Shown here piece by piece: positions 1-12,000 of a stretch of 64,000 nucleotides of DNA. Both the position numbers and the translations under genes were made by a program. The stretch is from NCBI GenBank assembly GCA_001949185.1, contig BDGG01000010.1:446873-510872 (forward strand). The letters are read 5' to 3'. The notes under the pieces were generated by a model. That model saw only the letters and a program-made list of their open reading frames with translations, was not told the DNA's origin and ran no database searches. Positions within the stretch are counted from its first letter, which is position 1. Each line of letters begins with the position of its first letter. The stretch comes from Ramazzottius varieornatus. Taxonomy: Eukaryota > Tardigrada > Eutardigrada > Parachela > Ramazzottiidae.

Positions 1-696
1 CTGAATCTCATTCAGCTGCTTGGCGTAGTTGACTCCTTGCTCCGTGAACTGTCCGTAAATCTGACAGGCTTCCATCGTCTTGTTGGAACCTTCACCCAGA
101 ACCTTCTTGTAGATTGCGATGACTCTCTTTTGTTGCTGCAAAGCCTCCCTAGAAAACCAAACGACAAAATTCATCATCGAAACATGGTTCAATCTTTTAA
201 AGGACTGACCTGAATTCTCCGCGGCAAGCTTTGTCGCGAGCCAAGACGTAATGTGCCAACGCCGTTTCGAGGTGGTCTGGACCATACAGCTTCTCGGCCA
301 GCGTCACGGCATTGGTGAGGTACGTCACGGAATGATGATGGTAGCGAAGACCATGGAGCATCAGGCCGATGGACAAGTCCAGTCGGAAGAGGAAGCCATG
401 GGGCTCGCTGGACGGGTTCAGTAGGCAGAAGAGGTAGCGAGCTCGGTAGGCTAGGCGGAGAGATAGCAGGAGCTGCTCGTTGTGATACAGCATTATCGAC
501 TACGAAACCCAAAAACACCTTTATACATTTCCCACAAATTCAGTCAACAAAATGGCATGCCGGCAAACAGACCAGATTGAGATACAAGATTGTTATGTCA
601 AGTGGCGCATATTCCCATTGTTATTGGCTGGAAGCGCGCGCGCAACTCTGAGACAACGATCTTGCACTGTATTCCCTCGATAGTTCTGCGAAGTAC
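1..696 (-). repeat. Exact inverted copy of CLU exons 21-22
   Basis: This stretch is the reverse complement of 14865-15560, with no mismatch in the segments I compared along its length (the coordinates sum to 15561). On the minus strand it carries CLU exon 21 (499-210) and the first 148 nt of exon 22 (148-1), with the intron between them. Identity stops at 696/14865, inside the right terminal repeat of a small MITE in the main copy. The other end stops at 15560, three bases before the N gap at 15564. The contig 1-15563 therefore has identical inverted ends. An assembly artefact (an unresolved or chimeric contig end) is the simplest reading. A very recent inverted duplication is the alternative. 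The copy has no upstream or downstream CLU exons, so it is not a functional gene. Confidence 0.9.
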
Positions 697-936
697 CACT
701 GAGTCATTCCATACGCTTATCCATCACACGCGGGGTACCGAAGAGAAATGCCAGTTTTATGGAAACTGAAACTACAAAGCACCATCGCAATAATTCAATT
801 GTAGTCGAAAGGCATAATAAATTAAGCGTAACTGATAATTCAGCCAGGACCAGGCATCTGTAATTCGAATTGCTGCTGCGCGAGGAAATTTGATCAATCG
901 TAATTGCAATCGAAATTCAAAAAGTCATATCGGATA

Positions 937-1645
937 GGGTTGTTAATGGATGGATAAACGGTTAAACGGATGGATAAACGGATGTAGGGTTGTTAGTATC
1001 CAATCCGACATCGGATGGATCCGGATGAATCCGGATAGAAGTTGGATTGGATAGGCATTCTATCCATCGAGCTGTTAACCGGATAGAGATCCTATCCATC
1101 CGGATGGGATCAGCATGAGCAGTCCATCCATCCGGCTTTCTATCCGGATAGAACCAAAACTACTAACGCGCAATCAAACAGTCCAATACACCAGCGGGTT
1201 ATCCGACAGAAATTCACAATCTCCCTACAAGCTTGTCTTTTGAGCGTAGTTTTATTCACGCGATCTCTGCCTTGTCATTTAAGATTTAATTTTTGAGTAT
1301 ATGCAGACTATGTCGACGGTGGATTATTAAATTGTATTGTCTATGCTGTCCGGCAACACGGCATGTCAAAACCTACGAATTTTGATTCGTTGTGTCATCT
1401 GTAAGTCTCTAAGCCAATCTTCGAGTTTTTATCCGGATCATCCGGATAGAAGACCCATCCATCGGCAACCGATTCGGATGGGAGTTCTATCCATCCGACT
1501 GCTTTCCGAATCCATCCGGATTGGCATCTGATCTCATCCGGATGACTGTCTGATCCCAACAACCCCAAACGGATGGATGAAAAACTTAGTATCCGGATAC
1601 TATGTGGATGGATAAAAATCTTATCCACATCCAGCTACCTAGATG
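937..1645. repeat. Foldback-like element, ATCCGGAT arms (locus A)
   Basis: Two arms, about 937-1160 and 1425-1640, consist of degenerate repeats of GGATGGATAAACGG and the palindrome ATCCGGAT. They are separated by about 260 bp of ordinary sequence. The left arm opens with GGGTTGTTAATGGATGG, and the complementary CAACAACCCC lies within the right arm. No gene is visible. I could not find a clean terminal inverted repeat here, unlike the two sister loci at 5304-5778 and 47201-47775. The arms could fold back on each other. It may also be a diverged minisatellite that was interrupted. Confidence 0.6.
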
Positions 1646-2392
1646 AAACCATTTTCATTAAGCCGGTTTGGCGTGCAATCCACCGCTTAAACCAAACCAA
1701 ACGCTATGGTTGAAATCAATGAAATCATTAACAGTTCTAGTAGCAGGGGCGCGTTGACCCATAGGGCTGACGAGGCCCAGCCTGCCCCCTTGCCCAGATT
1801 TGCAGCATTGTGTGGCTGGGAATTTCGCTGTGAAAGGGGAAGGAAACATAGAAGCCTCGTGAGGCCGGTCGAAGCTGTCTGAAATTTTCAGGTTTTCGAG
1901 CGCTCGAGCAGAGTCTGGACGTTCTTCGGACAATTTTGCAGCTCTCGATGCTCGGTTCAAATAAAACTGCAGGTTTGGTTTTACACCATTACCGAATGGA
2001 AAGTGTGGCACTTGTATACGACGTTTTACACGAAAACGCATAGGTTTCTGTTCAACTGTACCGTACATTGTTTTCGAATTTCGCGAGCCTCGTGAGGCTT
2101 GGTCGCGATTTCTGCCGGCCTCGAGGCTCAAAAACACGATTTTTCCAGGCTTACATGCTGATCAGCCTTACGCATCCTCGGGAGCTCCGCGCGCTCCTGC
2201 CTAGTGCTACCCCAATGTTTCGAAAGTGTATTGTTTCTTATTTGCAATGGGCGTGACCGGCTTGTCAGGCTGGCTTGGCAGAGCCAGGCAAACGGAAAAT
2301 CTCGAATAACGGTTGTGAGATAAAAGGAGACACACCAGCGATGAAAACCAGTTGTTGCACGAACATAAAACAACAAAGCGGAATTCTAATTA

Positions 2393-5126
2393 CGAGGTAG
2401 AAGTCATGAGTTTTGCGTATTTTAATTTGGCCTATGAGTTTTGCGTAGTTACGGTTTACGGTGGCAGCACACGTACGTCTTGCAGTCAGCTGCTATAAGC
2501 CGTATGACTTTAGGGTTCGTACAGCAATACCCTTATTGCGGTACGCCATCGGTACCGCGATTTCACACATTCAGCTAAAATTCAACAAAACTGTTTGATC
2601 GTTAATTTTATCTCGTTGCACGACCGTTGCTGATCGGACATTGGAAGTTAGGACAGGTATTAGGAAGGATTACGGTGGCGTCTCAACGTTGCCGTGCAGC
2701 AGCTTTCTTCGACGGTGACGGCCCTTTCTGTGGAGCACCGTTGCTGCAGTCTTCCTCACCGCTGCCTTCCGTGGTTTCCTTGTTGGATCTACTGAGATAT
2801 CTCCCGGCTCCGGAGCCTTTCGTTTCGCAGTCTTCTTTGCGGTAACGTTTGCTTTATCTGCCTTAACTTTGTCTCGATGTTCTTCCCAAGTCGCTTCGTT
2901 AACCAGCGCCCCGGATTCCGTACTGAGGTGTTCGTTCTTGGCACGACGCAGCTTGGTTGGAGCTGCGCCCATGAGAGTTTTCTGCACAGCGCTGGCCAGT
3001 ACGACTTCGGGAGTGATACCTCTCTGTTTCAAGAGAGTGAACTCTTTGAAGTCTTGAAGATCGCTTTCGGACGAGATGTGGTGTTGGCTACGAAGAACTT
3101 CGAACAGCGCCGTGAAGTCTTGTGATATCTCTTGAGTGCTCTTTCTGCTATTCGACACGGTGGGATCATTATACGACTTCACTGTGCTTCGTATCACATT
3201 AGGTGAGAAGGGGTACAGGCCGCACTTCTGAAATCCAGATTTCAGGCAGTCCCCGATGTTAAAGGCATATTTCTCCGGGCAGCCTTCTAGTCGATACCAC
3301 AGCTTCACAACGTGAGATAAAAAATTATCTTTCGTAACCTAAAACGAAAAGATTTGTAAAAACATGGAGATAATCTAGGCTCCGGAGCCTATCATTCCGT
3401 TTGGTGTCAGTCGACGATCACGGAGGTACATTTTGTATTTCTTCTTCACCCCGCCGAAAGCAGAAGCATACCAAGGTTGCAGATGACTGGTCTGACCAGC
3501 TGGTAGGCAGAAGATCGCAACTTTCTTTCCGGTATCCTGGGTGAACTCTTCGCAGTAATACGAAAGAGTAACGTTGTTGATGTGAGAAAAATGTCCATCG
3601 ACAAAAATGATGCTCTGCACCATGAAACAAATTATAAGTTAAGAAGAGTTTTCAGGCTTATGAACGGATGAGGTCATCTTCAAAATTCGTAGCTGCTCTG
3701 GCCATCCACGACCAAATCTGCGTGACATCATGGGCAAACTTGTAATATTACCTTGCCTTCCGTTAGTGCGGGGAAGACGACCTGCTTCATGTAGTTGGCA
3801 AAATGAATCTCGTCCATGTAGCCGAAAGAGTTGACGGCATGATAACACATACCTTCAGTATCATCCAGCCGCGAACGGACGTGAACCTTTCCAGCGTAAA
3901 GCGCCATAAACTTTAACTGGATTCCAGCAGCGTTCCCACAAGGCAGAATGGTCACACATTCCTTCTCAGTTCCATCATACAGTGACGGAATCTGTCGTGC
4001 TCCTTTCCTGGCTATTACTCTGTCGTACATCTCCGCTGTGTCGAAATCCGTCTCGTCGAGATTCCAGACTTGTTCTGCACGTTCGAAATACCCTTCGTCG
4101 TGCAGCTTCTGCAACTTGGCGATGTACTCCTCGCACCGTTCCATCGTCCATTCACGAGCTTTCTTCCGGTTAGATGCGTGTGTGACACGTATCGACAGTT
4201 CAGCATGTCTTTTCAGGAAACGACGAACATATTTGTCGTCAAACTTAGTGTTGGTTAAACCTGTGGAGCAAGTCCAGACCAACATCAGAATACATTATGC
4301 ATGCGATCCCGGGATCTTAATGTGAATGCCACTATGAAAACTCACCGAGCTTCGTTGCCACGTGCGAGAACAATCCAATGCAGTGATTTCGATTAAGAGG
4401 AATTGCTTCGTCGCAGCATGAGATCAGAAAGTTTGCAAGACTTCGTTCTTGCCACGGAGGAAACTTCTGCTGCCCACCAGATGACTTTGAGTGTCGACCG
4501 AGTATTCTGTGCCGCAAGGTTTCGCGACAGATTCCGTGCTGCTTTGCTGCGGCGTACATTGTTATCCCTCCTTCCTTCACTGCACGAACAGCATCGTCCA
4601 TGCTCAACTGCTTGCTAACCTAAGAGACTGTGAGGAGTTTGAAGGAAGCCATGTTTAAGGGCCTGGAGTAAGAATTCAGAAGACGATCCTTTATGAAATT
4701 TGGCCTCGCGGTATTAGCTGGCAGCTGTCTACTGACCATGCGCCGGAAGTACGTCATGTAAGCCGCATACCAGCGCTATACAGCTTATGGCTTCGTTCAC
4801 ACTCAAAAACCAGCTTCGTGACGTGTATCCGCGGCTGACGTAGACGTCATTGCTTTATCGAAACCTGCTACTTGAGCGCCTCTGGCGGCCTTGATACTTT
4901 TGAATTCGTAGGCTCTTTAACATGGGAGCAACCCTCCTTCCGGTCGAGCATCGTATATCTGAACTACCTGCTCCCAAACGTTTGATACCGTAATAGCGAG
5001 GCAGACCATGAATGATTGTACCATTCTATCCAGAAACAACGTTTGATCTGCCACTGGTTATTGTTGTATGAATTACAGAACTCATGACCCAAAAATAAAT
5101 ACGCAAAATTCATGCCCTCTACCTCG
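2393..5126 (-). mobile_element. Pogo-type DNA transposon, decayed
   Basis: The ends are matching inverted repeats of about 50 bp. The left begins CGAGGTAGAAGTCATGAG at 2393 and the right, read inward from 5126, begins CGAGGTAGAGGGCATGAA. Both continue with TTTTGCGTATTT. Each end is flanked by TA (2391-2392 and 5127-5128), the target duplication used by the Tc1/mariner/pogo superfamily. The interior holds a minus-strand transposase with a psq helix-turn-helix and a DDE-type catalytic domain. The same terminal CGAGGTA and TA target appear on two small non-coding elements at 53634 and 54621, so this family has probably mobilised MITEs. It appears inactive because a catalytic residue is replaced. 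Confidence 0.85.
2670..4601 (-). pseudogene. Pogo/jerky-like transposase, exons with a lost catalytic residue
   Basis: Minus-strand segments appear in order. 4601-4332 encodes a psq-type helix-turn-helix (AVKEGG, AAAKQHGICRETLRHRI). 4285-3740 starts the catalytic core with VWNLDETDF (first Asp). 3623-3400 continues with IIFVDGHFSHI (second Asp). 3308-2670 has the C-terminal GFQKCGLYPFSPNVI motif followed by a long Lys/Arg-rich tail. Splice-like junctions separate the segments; just before the psq exon an in-frame TAG doubles as a possible acceptor. In this superfamily the third acidic residue normally sits in an LQPLD motif. Here the site reads LQPWYA, so the third acid is missing. I infer the protein cannot transpose the element, although a DNA-binding role is not excluded. 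Confidence 0.75.
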
Positions 5127-5303
5127 TACACAAAAGGTTAACTAAACAAATTCTTCATACGATATACGATATTAGAAATGGCACCCTAGGAATGACCGCT
5201 AGTGCAGGACCTGCAGGTCTGCCGGAAGTAGGATTTCCCAGTCTCTCCTTGGGCGATGTGGGGATTGAACTTTACGTCCAATTTTCGGCCTGGTTGGCTG
5301 GTT

Positions 5304-5778
5304 CTAATGATGAGCATTACATTTCACACTACACTACATTTTACATTACAATTACACTTTTACACGACATTACAACCGCCGGGAAGTTGTAATGTAAATT
5401 CGAAATGTAATTACACGTTTTACAAGCCGAAAATCTGTGGTATGTTTGAGCGTTTTGCCGCGTAAAATCTAAACTCGGCTGATTGACGTAGGACAATTGT
5501 GAAAAACTTCGTCAGTATGGCCATTTTGTAAGCTTATGTCTATTGCAACCCGTATTTTCATCGATTTCTGGAAAACGATTGCACAGAACTATGCTTTGTG
5601 CAAACGCACTAGTTGTTGGTCTGACATTTTACTCGCTCTATATCACTTTTATACGTTAAAAACTGCTCGGTTTGTAAAATGCAAACTGGTGTAAAATGTA
5701 ATTACAATTTTACAATTACACCATTTTACATCACTATTAACTTTACACGGACCATCTGCGTGTACTGCTCATCACTAG
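5304..5778. mobile_element. Foldback-like element, TGTAATTACA arms (locus B)
   Basis: The termini are an 18-bp inverted repeat with two mismatches (5304-5321 against 5761-5778: CTAATGATGAGCATTACA). Inside, arms at about 5321-5425 and 5655-5755 are packed with degenerate TTTTACA/TGTAATTACA units in both orientations. A core of about 220 bp separates them. It has the same plan as the elements at 937-1645 and 47201-47775 but a different palindrome. No coding capacity is visible. I infer a non-autonomous foldback or MITE-type transposon. Confidence 0.7.
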
Positions 5779-6051
5779 CTGGTTCAGCGGTGGAAGGGTG
5801 ATCTATCCAGCCTAATATCGAGAATCACAGAACTGCCACCTCCGACCTGCCACGAACCGGTACAACGGGCCGTTTCTGTTTTCAGTGCGCGAGTTTTACC
5901 TCTACTGCACAGAAACCTGGTGTTCGAACGACATTCGGAACGGTATTTTTCGTATGAAAAATATTGATCGACTGATTGCCGGTCCAAAGTTGGGCTGCGC
6001 TTGAGGTTGCGAAGCCGTTTCGTGTTCTGAATGATTCAGTGAATAAATATA

Positions 6052-8270
6052 AAGTTTGCGACGACAGGTCAGGTCTCATGAAAAGCCGGTCTCATCTTAC
6101 GGTCTCACGTTTCGCTGAACTGTTGGCCAGCTTGAACGCTGTGAACCGTCGCTATTGGCCGACCCGGAATCCGAGACCCAAATTCTGAGATCAGGCCTGG
6201 TTTCCGAGACCATTCCTTGGTTTATAACTTTCGTGCTAATTTACGGAAATACCAGACCATACATATGACACCCGGGAAATAGAACGCTACAAGGGCGGTG
6301 GTTGGCTTCTTAGAATGGCGCGAGGTAGACGAATTAAATTTTCACGCCGCGATTCTTACTTTTGTGGAACGCTTCCCCAGCATCAAACGTAGTGGAGTTT
6401 TTTGTCCAATAATACTTCCCACAGATAAAGGAAGGATGGATAATTCTGCTCTTCAGCTCCTTTGTGATGCTGCATTGGCATAAGAATGGCCAACGGAAGT
6501 CTTGCAGGATGACGCGGTAATTCGGAGCAATTCCCTTCTCAGCAAGCTCCCACAAAGATATCCAGCCTACTTTTCACCTCAATGACACCAGAGACAGCCA
6601 CAAGCTGCATGTGCACCTTGGACTCAGCGGGGCTTGGATTTCCAGCCGTTCAGTTGCGTATCCCGTTACAAGATGAAGGGTAGTCCACTTTCCCGCAAGT
6701 GACAGCAAAATCTTCCAAGCCTGGCTATCCGGCTCGGTCGCCATCCAGTGCCAGTGTTAAGAAGGCTGGACGTTCCCGCTAAGAAATGGATAAAGATTTC
6801 CCGCCGAAACGATCCAGAGCAGACATCTCGTATGACAAGCTTCTCGCCATCAACAAAGTGAATCTCTTCCAGTTTCCTTTAAGATCGGCGTACAGCCAAG
6901 CCTGGAAGAATGCTCTACAGCTTTTCATGAAAAGCGGCAACCAGTCGTTTATGGACACTACCGAGGAGCAGCAAGAGAAGAATGAAGACGAAATCCACAA
7001 CATGCAGTGCCTTGTGACAACTAAAATTCGGGAATTTCGAAAGAGACATCCCAAAGTTCCGCCATCGGGTATCTTGAACTTAGCTTTATGAGTCAACTGA
7101 GCGGCCAAAGCTGAAAACCCGTAGCTGGTCGTGTGGGAGGTGTCAGAAATTCTTCTCATACGCTTGTCTAATTTCGCTGCTATCTGAGCCAGATATCCAG
7201 GCCTGGATGCGCTAGCTTTGGCCAGAATGGTTGACTTTGCGGGCTGATTTCTGGCTCTAGCACCAGGCGACCCGCAAGAAGAAGTGGAGCTATCTGAGAA
7301 GGATTGCCTGGTAGAGGCTTTGGAAGAAGAGAAAGATACATAACCCGCAGCCCCAGCGAAGTGGAGAGTTATGAAGAAAACCACCGGTGCTGTGTATCGA
7401 GACGCTGCCCTTAGAATGGTGACTGGGCAGAGAACAAGGGACGCAGTTTTTTCCATCGGCGGCAATGAGGATTCGGACACGGTCGCCTTGGCTAGCCAGG
7501 CTGATACCAGTGAGTTTCTGTGTAGCAGAATTTCGAACCGGATTTCTGCTCAGATGCCTTTCTTCTACAGGCTCATTCCAGAAAAACGGAAAACATACTC
7601 ACGATGCCACCGGTGAGGAAGTCACGGGTAAGCGGGGTCAGGTTAACGTTGATTACGTTTGGATGAGATTGCGTATTAGTACGAGACTAGGTTCACCGTA
7701 GAAGCGGCTGACCGGAGTTACACGAGGCCAGAACACTCCTGCCCAGGCGTCCACGCATACGATGCACAATGCCGAGCGTAGAGAAAGTCGATGCCACAGA
7801 CGGCATCGACGCCGAGTCGTCAAAGTCCATTTCGATGGTGGTAACCATGATTCGACAGGCTTTTCCGGCGAAGGACACGAGGTGGACTGAACAGCAGGGG
7901 TGCTGTGAGGGAGGCGATGCGGCTCTTCCGAAGCTTGTACGTATGTACTTGGTGACCAGAAAGCTGTAACACTTCACAGGAATAAACTGCAGCTTTAGTC
8001 ATCCAGATGAAGTAAACTGGGTGAAGCTTTATGAGAGCTCCAGCAGAGGTTCAAGTTTCGCTTGCGGTTGGTACACCAAACATTGCGATATGAGAGTGTC
8101 CAAAAGATGAGACAGCGAAATGAGACTTTTCGCACGCAGCAGTAATGACGACACTATGAACTCTCATGAAGCTTGATTGGGGCGGAGTTGACTTGTCCAA
8201 ATCTGATAGTGAAAACTGAGAGTCGCAATATGAGGGCAGTTTATGAGACCAGACCTGTCCTCGCAAACTC
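6052..8270. mobile_element. 2.2-kb element with terminal inverted repeats
   Basis: About 30 bp at each end are inverted repeats (6052-6082 and 8240-8270). They share AGTTTGCGA, GACAGGTC and GGTCTCAT, and TATA lies immediately outside both ends (6048-6051, 8271-8274). Further GGTCTCA/CTCAT motifs recur subterminally on both sides. The interior includes a weak plus-strand reading frame (6786-7640) that I cannot assign to a transposase family. The size, ends and flanking TA-rich duplication fit a DNA transposon. The superfamily is undetermined. Confidence 0.65.
6786..7616 (+). pseudogene. Unidentified decayed reading frame inside the 6052-8270 element
   Basis: A frame starting at 6786 encodes MDKDFPPKRSRADISYDK and continues for 101 residues to a stop at 7089-7091. 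The text is charged and helix-rich (EEQQEKNEDEI, IREFRKRHPK). The same frame resumes beyond several stops with acidic and basic segments (DPQEEVELSEKDCLVEALEEE) to about 7616. The antisense strand is also open for 233 codons, but its Ser-rich text looks like a shadow. I do not recognise the family. Lying centrally between terminal repeats, it may be what is left of the element's own protein. Confidence 0.3.
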
Positions 8271-8274
8271 TATA

Positions 8275-9091
8275 ATCACCCGTCCACCGCTAGGCTGGCT
8301 GGTTGTTCAGGCTGATCGGAATTTTACGACTTTGACGATGCTCCCTCCTTGACTTCTTCGCTACAGCGGACAGCAAAGATGCTATTTTGAGCTCAGCTAT
8401 ATTTACACAGGTCTCGTCAGCACTGGCGAAGTAGCTACCGAGGCATAGTATTCTATCCGGCGTCAAGAAGCAACCAGGGAAATTGTCTGGCAAGGCAAGG
8501 TTGATCGCATTTGCGGCTGACGACATCCGCACTGTTACAACACCAACAAGGTTTGCACGTGCCCCACTACCTGCTCCTGATCTACGCATAATTTTACTCC
8601 ATTTTGCATCCATAAGTTCTGGACGTCGAGGTAAGCTGAAGGCGTAGCTGATCTGCGGTAAACTTGTGCGAGAGGGAAAAGGGTGATAAGGAAAAACAGC
8701 TGATGTCCGATCATCCGTGTTGTTTTTCACTAGACGTTCGAAACCCTCGGCAAGCGCGGAGAAACTTTGACGGAATTTTGATCGATGGTTGCATCCCAGA
8801 TGACGCCGGCTTTAGTGGAGGAAGGTCAAGTTCAGGCAACTGCCAAGTCTACAGGAAACAGTGGAGCTGCAGCCGGTTGCGCAATCGTATCTGGTGTGTT
8901 ACCATTGCTTGCGCTTGACATCACGATTAATGGCTGGCCGGAGCGTTTGTCGGCACTCATCTCGCACTGATGATGACGCAATGCGCGCTTATGCTGACAA
9001 TTAGACGTGTCTGGCTTTAGTGCCTTTTCAGCGCGCTTGTTGTACATGCTAGACTTCTTTTTACCCTACCACATGCTCGTTACCACTGGGG
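8275..9091. other. CLU upstream region, no assigned gene
   Basis: This is the interval between the 6052-8270 element and the first CLU codon. Short open frames occur on both strands (8730-8290 minus; 8664-8970 plus). None shows a recognisable motif or splice partner. It presumably contains the CLU promoter and possibly a 5' untranslated exon, because TTTCCAG just after the chosen ATG (9101) could be a splice acceptor. Confidence 0.4.
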
Positions 9092-12000
9092 ATGTTTCCA
9101 GGTGGATCGAAGGCTGGTAATGGGCACGTAAAGCACGGCAAGAAGGACAAGATGACCGTAGCATCGGCTGCTCCCGCGGAGATGGTCGGACAAACTCCCG
9201 CCACAGAAGCTGAGGCCAATGGTCAGGCTCCTCTACCCACAACTCAGGACCTTCGCGACATCTCACAGTTCCTTCCTCTGTATGTGATACCACTGTCCAA
9301 TCTGGAGAACTTGGCGGCCCTGAATAGCGCGCGGTTCGCGGGATCCGGTGATGGATTAAATGGTACTACGGTAGTGAATGGGACCAACGGGGAAGCTGCA
9401 GATGCAGCTGGCGTCAAAGCGGACAGAGCGATCACAATCAACATCGTGGTCCCACAGTCGGGCAACGAGGATGCCTTCCAAATGCCGGTACACTAATTTT
9501 TTGAAAATTGAAGCCGGAGTGGACGTTGGTTAAGATATTTTTGGGTTGCAGATCAGCACCGGTGATTTGGTCCACGAAATTCGGCTGGTGCTCAGCGATC
9601 GCGAATCCACTTGCCATCGAACTTGTTACTCTTTACAAGTTGATGGAACCGCCATCGATCTCTTTGCCGAAATCAAGCAGTATGAGCAGATCAAAGATGG
9701 ATGCACTGTTCGTCTGGTCGATGGTAAGAACAGACAGGGAAGTAATGTGGCTGGTTATGTACGTCAGGTTTTCCCGAATGGAAAAACCGATGGCAGCATG
9801 ACTCGTCCATTAGATAGAAACTAGCCGGCCTGCTCGAATCAGTTCTTTCGGAACCGATCTGTACTAAAAAGATAGAAATCGAAATTCTTGAACTGAAATT
9901 CCTACTTAAACTGAAAAATTCCGAAATGGGCAGAAACTCAGCATACAAGCCTGTTTTGAGGAGTGGCGCAGGTATTTGGTAGCATTGACCTTATTGACTG
10001 GAAGCGTGCGCCACTAGGAAAACGTTCATATTGAATTTGTTTGCCTGGATCCAAAATGAGATTACTAAAAACGTGAACAAGGAAAATCGTCCGAATTTAA
10101 TCGTAGGGTGTTGCCTGCTTATTTATGACAGGTGTTTGTTTGGTTACAGAACCATATACGCCGCTGGAAGTACGGCGTCACGTCCGACAGTTTCTGGACT
10201 TGCAGAACCCTTTGGACAACGAAAACGCTTGTCGCTCGGAAGAAGGCCAAGCACCTTCCTTCTTGATTCCTGCCAGCTTTGAAACCGAAAATATCCGTAA
10301 GCCCTTCGTGCATTGCACTCGTAATTACTGGCGAAATTACGAGCGAATAATTCCTTTTTCCTGCTTCAGAGGTTCGACATGGGGCCATCGACAATCCAGC
10401 AGTCTTTGATCCACCCGAATACTGTCGACCCGACGTCAGCGAGGTTTCTCTGGCACATTTGGTCCCCAGTCTGGACGACAAGGACTGCAAGTGCCTGAAG
10501 CGCTTCGAACCGTCAGGGTGGAACCCGCCACATGGTAATCGTCGCTTGAAGGGCGACTTGTACTATTACTCGGTCGAGACCATGGAAGAACGAAAGTTCC
10601 ACATTACCGCCGCAGTCGCTGGCTTCTTCATCAACAAGTACGCCTTTCTCCTTTTTTTCAAGTCGAGCACTTGGCTATTGCAGCTTGCGATTTCAGGTCG
10701 ACAAGCACAGAATTCAACTCGGAACCGGAGACTAAAGCAGTCTATCAGACGCTGGTGGACTTGCTACGCGATATCAGTCCTGGTTTCAAGAGAAATTACA
10801 ATAACCTGATCAAGAAACGTTTCAAGTGAGTTAGTTTACAATAATTCTGTCCAACCTTGACCGAAGGGCTTATGGACGTTTTTACGTAGGACGGCTTTGA
10901 CGCCCTTCGCTCGTGTGGCTTTAAGTCGGCCGAATTACCTCTGGGTTCTTCCTCGTTCGAAACCGACGTGGGATCTGTTCCGCTGGGAAGACTGTAAGAT
11001 TGACTGTCACTCTGAACTCAGCAAACAGCTCGACCAGAACGTTTTCCGAAGTGGCGGAGGGTTTCGGTGGAAGTAGCTGGACGCATGTGCCACTTAGAAA
11101 AAACGTTGTGGTCGAGTGTGTTTGAGGAGCTCCCAATTCATACTTGCTATTGGAACGAAGCGTCCTCTTTAAACCCCTCACTTTCTTTTCACAGCGCTGC
11201 CGCAGTCCGAACTCTTCTGTTCGAAAGGATACGAGGACGTGATACCTTTTCAGTGTCGCGACTGGAACGAGGAACTGCAGACTTTCCGCGACTTGCCGCA
11301 CTCGACTACGCAGGAAGCCAATCAGCGCGAGCGCTCTTTGATGAGGGTAAGTAATTCAGTGAGCTTGCTGGTGGGGTTGATGAGGCCACAAGTTGTTTAT
11401 AACAGTGATTCACTGATCTTTTGTTGTGGTTTCAGACGCAGTTCGATTTCATTCAAATGGCCGTTCGAGGTGCCCGTGGTGTGGTGGATGGGAACATCTC
11501 GCCTATTAATCCAGCTGATGATTACCGCAGTCAACTCTTCATATGGAACAACATCTTCTTCAGCCTGGGCTTCGACGTGAAGGACCACTTCAAGGACTTG
11601 GGCGGTGATGCAGCTGCTCACGCTGCGCCGGTAAGCTCTTACTATTCGAAAATCTGTCATTCAACTCGACTGTTTTTAACAAGATACTCTTTTATGTTGC
11701 AGAATAACGATCTACTTGGCTTGAAGTTTCTGACGTTCTTGCCCAACGACGAGAAGCTGTACACGCTGGGAACCGCCGTGGTGGACTACCGCGGATACCG
11801 CGTTACTGCACAAACTATCATACCAGGTAAGGTGACTGTAGAAAATTGTCGTTTTTGTACGTCGTATAAGCGGCGATAAGCCTACGATGTGAACGAAAAT
11901 CCGTGCTGAAAATGAAAGTTTTTGGGGATAAAATAACATTGTGGGTTTTGGGTCCTTCGCAGGTATTCTCGAGAGAGAGCAGGAAAATGCAGTGCAGTAT

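Noticed and set aside
189-518. 109-codon frame on - (and its twin 15043-15372 on +)
   Set aside because: It is an alternative frame of CLU exon 21; the Pro/Ser-rich text and the conserved TPR frame beside it show it is a shadow.
1658-2137. 159-codon minus-strand frame
   Set aside because: No motif, start context or splice partner; the region has GCCTCGTGAGGC palindromes that keep both strands open.
6779-7480. 233-codon minus-strand frame
   Set aside because: Ser/Ala-rich low-information text; the plus strand of the same interval reads more like protein.
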